DNA from: Clostridiales bacterium | Lineage (GTDB): Bacteria > Bacillota > Clostridia > Christensenellales > Aristaeellaceae | Direction: 5' to 3' | DNA: 64,000 nt | Assembly (NCBI GenBank): GCA_015056015.1 | Contig: SVHD01000001.1 | Coordinates: forward strand, 1-64,000 | Part shown: positions 59,557-64,000 of the stretch, piece by piece | Layout: each line of letters opens with the position of its first letter | Numbering within the stretch: position 1 is the first letter of the stretch | Position numbers and translations under genes: made by a program | The notes under the pieces: model-generated | The model's database searches: none | What the model saw: the letters and a program-made list of their open reading frames with translations, nothing else | What the model was told of the DNA's origin: nothing

Positions 59557-62289
59557 TTAGTTCAGTTCGATACCATACATATAGGAATTATCCTTGCTGC
59601 TGGTACCGATCACCAGGATATTGCGGTAAACCGCAGGAGAGCCTTCGATCTTGCCGCCCAGATCCAGGGTGGAGCAGCGCTTGCCGGTTTCCCCATCCAG
59701 CATGGTGAGCAGGCCATCGCCATCGGCCTGGATGATCCAGGCTTCCCCGGCTTCATTATAAACGGCCACGGGAGAGGAAACGGTTTCCTTTTCCAGATCG
59801 TAGGTCCATACCACGCTGCCGGTATCCTTATCCAGGGCGATCACGCGGCTGCCGCCTTCGGCCACCTGATTGACGGTAAAGATCACCAGATTGGCGATGC
59901 CGTTCTGGCCCACCACGGGGCTGGCCTTGCAGCCGGAGCGCTGATCCTTATCATAATCGCACTTGATATTGTAGCTCCAGATTTCTTCACCGGTCATGCC
60001 ATCCAGACGGCGGATGGTCACATCCTTTTTGCTGCCCAGGCGGGCATAGGCGGTATTGCCGGTGTAGAGGCTCAGGCTTTCGTCATCCCGGCTCCAATCC
60101 AGGGCAATGGAGGCGTCGGTGTTATCCCCCGTATCCACAGCCCAGACGGTCTTCATGGTATCGGAATCCACGCAGCGGAGCAGACCATAAGCATCCGCCA
60201 TGAAGATATATTTATCATACATGGCCACGCTGCTTTCCACACCCACCTGATTTTCCTTGCTGGCATTGGCCTTGGTGCGCAGATAGGTGATGCTGTGGTC
60301 AATTTCCAGGCTGCCTACGGCATCGGGATTATTCACATTGGGATATTCAAATACGCCGCCCAGATCCACGGTGTAGAGCAGGCCGTTTTCGCCCGCCACG
60401 ATCATGGCGTCATTGGTCTGGGAAAGGAAGAGGGCAGTGCCGTCCACGGCGCCGTTGGTGGTATACTGCTTCTGAGAATCGGATTTGCGGCCGTTGAGCA
60501 GGAATTCTCGCTTGCCACTGATCAGATTATAGACGTGCAGGCCGATATCGCCGGTCTTATTGGGCAATTTGGAAATGCCCTGGCCCACAGCCAGCAAAGG
60601 ACGGCCCAGAGTATCCACGGATACGCTGCCCTTGAGGGGATAGCCGATATTGATGGTATCCCGGGTGGCTTCGCCGGTCTTGAGATTCAGGAAATAAACC
60701 TTGCCGTCCTGGGCGCCGAAGATGACTTCCTTCAGGGCCTTGGTATTCTTGGCGTTATCATACAGATTCATCATCTCGCGGACTTCCTTGGTCCACTGGA
60801 CGATGGCGGGCTGACCGGTCCAGCCAACGCCGTAGAGGGTGCCGTTATCGGCAGTGCGCAGAGAGCCGACGGGGGTCTTCCACAGCACAGTCATGGATTC
60901 TTCTTCCACTTCCGCCGTGCCAAAGGCGGCATTGCGGCGGAAATTATCCCCGCGGAAGGTGAATACACCGCCTTCATAATTGGTATATTCATCCGGATTG
61001 GGGGCGATATAGCCGATTTCCCGTTCATAATCGCTCTGGGATTTGCCGCCAATAAAGACGGTATCGGTCACCTTTTCATTGGCGCCGGCGCCCGCGCTGG
61101 CTTCCAGCCGGGGCATGGGCGAATTGGTAGGCACCGCAGTGGGCGCCTGGGTGGGAACGGGGGTGGGCACTTCGGTGGGATCAGGCGTGGGAACCTCGGT
61201 GGGGGCCTGGGTAGGCGCTTCCGTGGCAGCCTGGACAGGCGCCTGGGTGGGCGCAGGGGCGTTGGTGGGGGCCCAGGTGGGAACGGGCACATTGGTGCTG
61301 CTCATCGCCAGAACAGGGGCATTGGTGGCCGGCACGGCGGTGGGCGCCTGGGTGACAACGGGGGCCTGGGTTGCCACGGGGGCGCTGGTGATCACCGGGG
61401 CCTGGGTGATGACAGGCGCCTGGGTGGGCACGGGCGTGGGATCGCTGATCATGAGAACAACGGATTTATCGGTACGGATCCAGTTATTCTGATCCCGGAC
61501 AACGGCATAGATGGTGCCTTCAAAGGGCTCGGCGAAAATGGCGGTAATGGCCCAGATTTTGTTGGTTTCTTCCGCGCCATTGACCAGGCTGACGGTGCAG
61601 CTGATTTCATTGCCTTCTGCATCCTCCAGCTTCACGCCTTCCACGCCCTGATTGGTGGTCAGATGGAAGATAATGCGGGAATCCGTCAGGCCGCTGTTGG
61701 AGCCGGTCTGGAAGGAAAGGGCCTCGGCGGGCACTTTCTTTTCCGGAATCACCAGATGCACGGCATTTTCAATGCCCTTCTTCAGCCCGTTGAGGGGACC
61801 GGCGTCCGGCAGGAAATACAAAAGCACGCACAGCAGCAGCGCGGCGATGATCACGCCGATGACAATCTTCAGCCAGGGGATGGAACGGCCCTCTCCCTCA
61901 TCCTCGTATTCCTCTTCCAGGGCAACGGGGCGGCGCATGAAGCCGTCATCCTGCCGCATATTCTGGCGGGCGGGGCGCTGATAGGGAGCGTATTCGGTCT
62001 GATCAGGCTCCTGCGGGGGTTGCTGACGCACCCACTGCTGGGTCTGGGAAGTCGGCTGGCCCTGGTATTCGCCCTGGGGCTGCACATTCCCCCGGGGCTG
62101 ATAGGCCTGGGGGGCTTCCTCATTGCCGGTCTTGTGCCGATCGCTGCGGCGATGGCGCACCACCGGAGCCTGGGCGCCCTGCACAGGATAAGCGCTTTGC
62201 GCTTCCGGCGCGGCGGGCTTCACGGCCTGCTGGGCCACCCGGCTGGATTGCTGGTTATATTGTCCGTTATAATCGTTAAAATCGCTCAA
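59557..62289 (-). CDS. Membrane-anchored PQQ-type beta-propeller protein
   Basis: A 910-residue protein starting with TTG (AGGAGG eight bases upstream). It has a Gln/Pro-rich cytoplasmic region (1-140), a membrane helix near 150 (IVIGVIIAALLLCVLLYFLP), an extracellular beta domain, and a long Ala-Pro-Thr stalk of repeated TQAP/PTP-type units (about 285-400). The C-terminal half is an eight-bladed PQQ-like propeller (KTVWAVDTGDNTDASIALDW; EIWSYNIKCDYDKDQ; GSVVWTYDLEKETVSSPVAV). The propeller probably binds proteins or polysaccharide in the envelope, as in BamB-like folds. There is no sign that it binds the quinone. Its stalk resembles that of the sortase. Confidence 0.85.
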   Translation of the reverse strand: MSDFNDYNGQYNQQSSRVAQQAVKPAAPEAQSAYPVQGAQAPVVRHRRSDRHKTGNEEAPQAYQPRGNVQPQGEYQGQPTSQTQQWVRQQPPQEPDQTEYAPYQRPARQNMRQDDGFMRRPVALEEEYEDEGEGRSIPWLKIVIGVIIAALLLCVLLYFLPDAGPLNGLKKGIENAVHLVIPEKKVPAEALSFQTGSNSGLTDSRIIFHLTTNQGVEGVKLEDAEGNEISCTVSLVNGAEETNKIWAITAIFAEPFEGTIYAVVRDQNNWIRTDKSVVLMISDPTPVPTQAPVITQAPVITSAPVATQAPVVTQAPTAVPATNAPVLAMSSTNVPVPTWAPTNAPAPTQAPVQAATEAPTQAPTEVPTPDPTEVPTPVPTQAPTAVPTNSPMPRLEASAGAGANEKVTDTVFIGGKSQSDYEREIGYIAPNPDEYTNYEGGVFTFRGDNFRRNAAFGTAEVEEESMTVLWKTPVGSLRTADNGTLYGVGWTGQPAIVQWTKEVREMMNLYDNAKNTKALKEVIFGAQDGKVYFLNLKTGEATRDTINIGYPLKGSVSVDTLGRPLLAVGQGISKLPNKTGDIGLHVYNLISGKREFLLNGRKSDSQKQYTTNGAVDGTALFLSQTNDAMIVAGENGLLYTVDLGGVFEYPNVNNPDAVGSLEIDHSITYLRTKANASKENQVGVESSVAMYDKYIFMADAYGLLRCVDSDTMKTVWAVDTGDNTDASIALDWSRDDESLSLYTGNTAYARLGSKKDVTIRRLDGMTGEEIWSYNIKCDYDKDQRSGCKASPVVGQNGIANLVIFTVNQVAEGGSRVIALDKDTGSVVWTYDLEKETVSSPVAVYNEAGEAWIIQADGDGLLTMLDGETGKRCSTLDLGGKIEGSPAVYRNILVIGTSSKDNSYMYGIELN

Positions 62290-62340
62290 AGGACGTAACC
62301 TCCTTCGTGAATTGCGGCATAAGCATAACTCGCCTCATAT

Positions 62341-62369
62341 AGTATATCAGAAACAGCCCCATTTCACAA
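62341..62369 (-). promoter_or_regulatory. Promoter of the PQQ-propeller gene
   Basis: Minus-strand TTGTGA (62369-62364), 17-base spacer, TATACT (62346-62341). Confidence 0.7.
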
Positions 62370-62500
62370 GCAAAAATATATACTGCGAAATTTTGTTACA
62401 AATCTTTTTCGCCGTCAGACGCCCAAAATCTGCTCTTCATTTTTCTCTTTTCCTATGGTAAAATAGAAAATGGTTTTCATCACGAAAGGAGGGACAGCCC

Positions 62501-63076
62501 ATGCCGCCCAAGGTGCGCTTTGACAGGGAAAAAATCATTTCCGCCGCCTTTGAGATCGTTCGGGAAAAAGGCATGGAGGCCCTTTGCGCCCGGGCCATTG
62601 CAAAGGCCGCCGGCTGCTCCACCCAGCCCCTGTATCACGAAATGGGGGGCATGGAGGAAATCAGAGAGGCCGTGATGAAGCGTGCAGGCCAGTATTTCGA
62701 GCAATTTGTGGAAAAGCAGGCCCTGCTTTCGCCCCTCCCCTATCTGGGCAGCGGCCTGGCCTATCTGCGCTTTGCCCAGGAAGAAAAGCAATTATTCCAG
62801 TTACTATTTATGCGGCAACGCAGCATGGAAGAGCAGGCCCGGGCAGGGGCAGATGCCACATTTGAATTTGCCGCCGGGCTGGTTGCCCAAAACCTGGGAT
62901 ATTCCATGGAGGACGCCCGGGAATTTCACCGCCAGAGCCATGTATTCATCCATGGGCTGGCCGCCATGCTGACCACCGGCTTTATTGCCTGGGATGAAGA
63001 GGAAATCATCCGCCTTTTGCGCCACCAGTATCGGGCGCTGCGGCTTGCCTTTGAAACGCCGGCGGAGAAAAACTGA
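62501..63076 (+). CDS. TetR/AcrR-family regulator
   Basis: A 191-residue regulator with an N-terminal TetR helix-turn-helix (REKIISAAFEIVREKGMEAL then CARAIAKAAGCSTQPLYHEM) and a helical ligand domain similar to WHG-type domains (LAYLRFAQEEKQLFQLLFM, FIHGLAAMLTTGFIAWDEEE). AAGGAGGGACAGCCC precedes the ATG. Its ligand and targets are unknown; it is followed after 14 bases by rsmE, so the two are probably co-transcribed by proximity. Confidence 0.88.
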   Translation: MPPKVRFDREKIISAAFEIVREKGMEALCARAIAKAAGCSTQPLYHEMGGMEEIREAVMKRAGQYFEQFVEKQALLSPLPYLGSGLAYLRFAQEEKQLFQLLFMRQRSMEEQARAGADATFEFAAGLVAQNLGYSMEDAREFHRQSHVFIHGLAAMLTTGFIAWDEEEIIRLLRHQYRALRLAFETPAEKN

Positions 63077-63090
63077 GAGGACGATCCATT

Positions 63091-63807
63091 ATGCATCGAT
63101 TTTTTGCCGATTTTCTGGATGAAAACAGCGCCGTTTTAAATGAAGAGGAGGCCGCCCATGCCCTGAAGGTATTGCGCCTTCGTCAGGGGGATGCATGCCA
63201 GGCCCTGATGGATGGCAGCGTATACGAAGCGACGATTTCGCAAATCCAGCCCCAGGTCATTTTGCAGCTGGGGGAAAAGCTGCCCTCCCCCGAGCCTTCC
63301 ATCCGGGTCACCCTCTATCAGGGGCTGCCCAAGGGGGATAAAATGGATTTCCTTTCCCAGAAATGCACCGAAGCCGGCATTTTCCGCATTGTGCCGGTGC
63401 TCTTTTCCCGGTGCGTGGTGAAATGGGAAAAGAAGGATGACGAAAAAAAGCTGCCCCGCTGGCAGCGCATTGCGGCGGAAGCGGCCAAGCAATCGGGCCG
63501 GGCCATCGTGCCTGAAATCGGCAGGCCCGTAACGCTGAAGCAGTTATGCGAAGAACTGAAGGAATATGATCTGGCCCTGGTGCCCTGGGAGGATCAGAAG
63601 GGCAACGGCATCCGCCAGCAGTTTGCCGGGCAGAAAAATATCGCTGTGGTCATCGGCCCGGAGGGCGGCATGGCCCCGGAAGAAATTGAAATGATGCAGC
63701 AATCCGGCGCCCGGCCCGTTACCCTGGGGCCCCGCATTTTCCGCACGGAAACGGCGGGCCTGGCCGCGCTGATTTCCCTGATGACCTTATCGGGAGATAT
63801 GGAATGA
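63091..63807 (+). CDS. rsmE: 16S rRNA (uracil-1498-N3)-methyltransferase
   Basis: A 238-residue SPOUT-class methyltransferase. The N-terminal PUA-like domain includes HALKVLRLRQGDACQALMDG. The SPOUT knot shows QKCTEAGIFRIVPVLFSRCV, WQRIAAEAAKQSGRAIVPEI and the SAM-binding end VIGPEGGMAPEEIEMM ... LGPRIFRTETAGLAAL. It methylates U1498 in the ribosomal decoding region. Its stop overlaps the next start. Confidence 0.96.
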   Translation: MHRFFADFLDENSAVLNEEEAAHALKVLRLRQGDACQALMDGSVYEATISQIQPQVILQLGEKLPSPEPSIRVTLYQGLPKGDKMDFLSQKCTEAGIFRIVPVLFSRCVVKWEKKDDEKKLPRWQRIAAEAAKQSGRAIVPEIGRPVTLKQLCEELKEYDLALVPWEDQKGNGIRQQFAGQKNIAVVIGPEGGMAPEEIEMMQQSGARPVTLGPRIFRTETAGLAALISLMTLSGDME

Positions 63808-64000
63808 AAAAGAATCGGAAATACACGCCTCTTTTCTGGAAAATGGATTGCTTTTTTGCCCTGCATCAGGGCCTTTGCTGGGGGATAGCGGCAATATGCG
63901 CCGTTGCCGGCGGGCTGCTGATTTTATCCTGTATCCCGGCGGATATCAATGTATATTGCTTCATTGCCCTGGCGCTTTTGATTGCGGGCGGCTATTATTT
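63804..64000 (+). CDS. Membrane protein, truncated by window edge
   Basis: The ATG at 63804 overlaps the rsmE stop (ATGA), so translation is coupled. The visible 65 residues start MKKNRKYTPLFWKMDCFFAL and contain two hydrophobic helices (GIAAICAVAGGLLILSCI and YCFIALALLIAGGYY). It continues beyond the window; family not recognised. Confidence 0.7.
   Translation, partial: MKKNRKYTPLFWKMDCFFALHQGLCWGIAAICAVAGGLLILSCIPADINVYCFIALALLIAGGYY

Overview
The window reads as a chromosomal segment of an anaerobic, gut-type Bacillota (class Clostridia), roughly 50-55% GC by eye. Support for this: a low-GC-Gram-positive style F-type ATP synthase operon, a class B sortase with an [IL]PETG-type wall-anchored protein, DegV/DUF1836, YesN-like AraC regulators beside LplB/YtcP-type sugar permeases, strong GGAGG ribosome binding sites, and TTGACA/TATAAT promoters. 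No rRNA, CRISPR array or intact insertion sequence was seen. The genus assignment is inference.

Region 1 (1-4.6 kb) is the worn end of an integrated element: an ArdC-like antirestriction protein, small phage/ICE-type proteins, a Cro-like regulator, a YgjP-type metallopeptidase, then a frameshifted WYL regulator fused by deletion to a frameshifted tyrosine integrase. Host DNA probably resumes between 4.7 and 5.8 kb. It begins with an orphan protein, GGAACA repeats and a tandem tRNA-fMet/tRNA-Met pair.

Region 2 (6-21 kb) holds an amidohydrolase/GH28 pair, a two-component system, a zinc-ribbon XRE regulator, a large membrane zinc-ribbon/TPR protein, the overlapping hslO-TPR-helical-repeat operon, a sialidase-fold protein, the PFL/ACT pair and a PnuC-family transporter. 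Region 3 (21-43 kb) has a MacB-like ABC protein, tRNA-Ala, an esterase-like hydrolase and a sugar-uptake locus (membrane AraC regulator and MBL hydrolase divergent from two permeases, a binding protein and a 112-residue AraC). It continues with a VWA wall protein, a MATE exporter, sortase B, a secreted C39-like protein and divergent DegV/DUF1836. Region 4 (43-50 kb) is the complete atpIBEFHAGDC operon; its c subunit carries the two-carboxylate sodium-coupling pattern. Region 5 (50-64 kb) has a GDPD, a lamin-tail protein, an AraC-controlled glycan locus (TIM-barrel epimerase, two Gfo/Idh/MocA oxidoreductases, GH38 alpha-mannosidase), a PQQ-type propeller protein, a TetR regulator and rsmE.

The most unusual feature is a family of at least 16 intergenic hairpins between 13.5 and 59.6 kb. 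Each has a long GC-rich stem and most have a conserved one-sided flank (core CTTTCTTGG). Most abut gene 3' ends, and five clear pairs face each other to form 240-360 bp units that look like non-coding elements with long imperfect terminal inverted repeats. Stem sequences fall into classes that differ on both arms at once, so the fold is apparently conserved.
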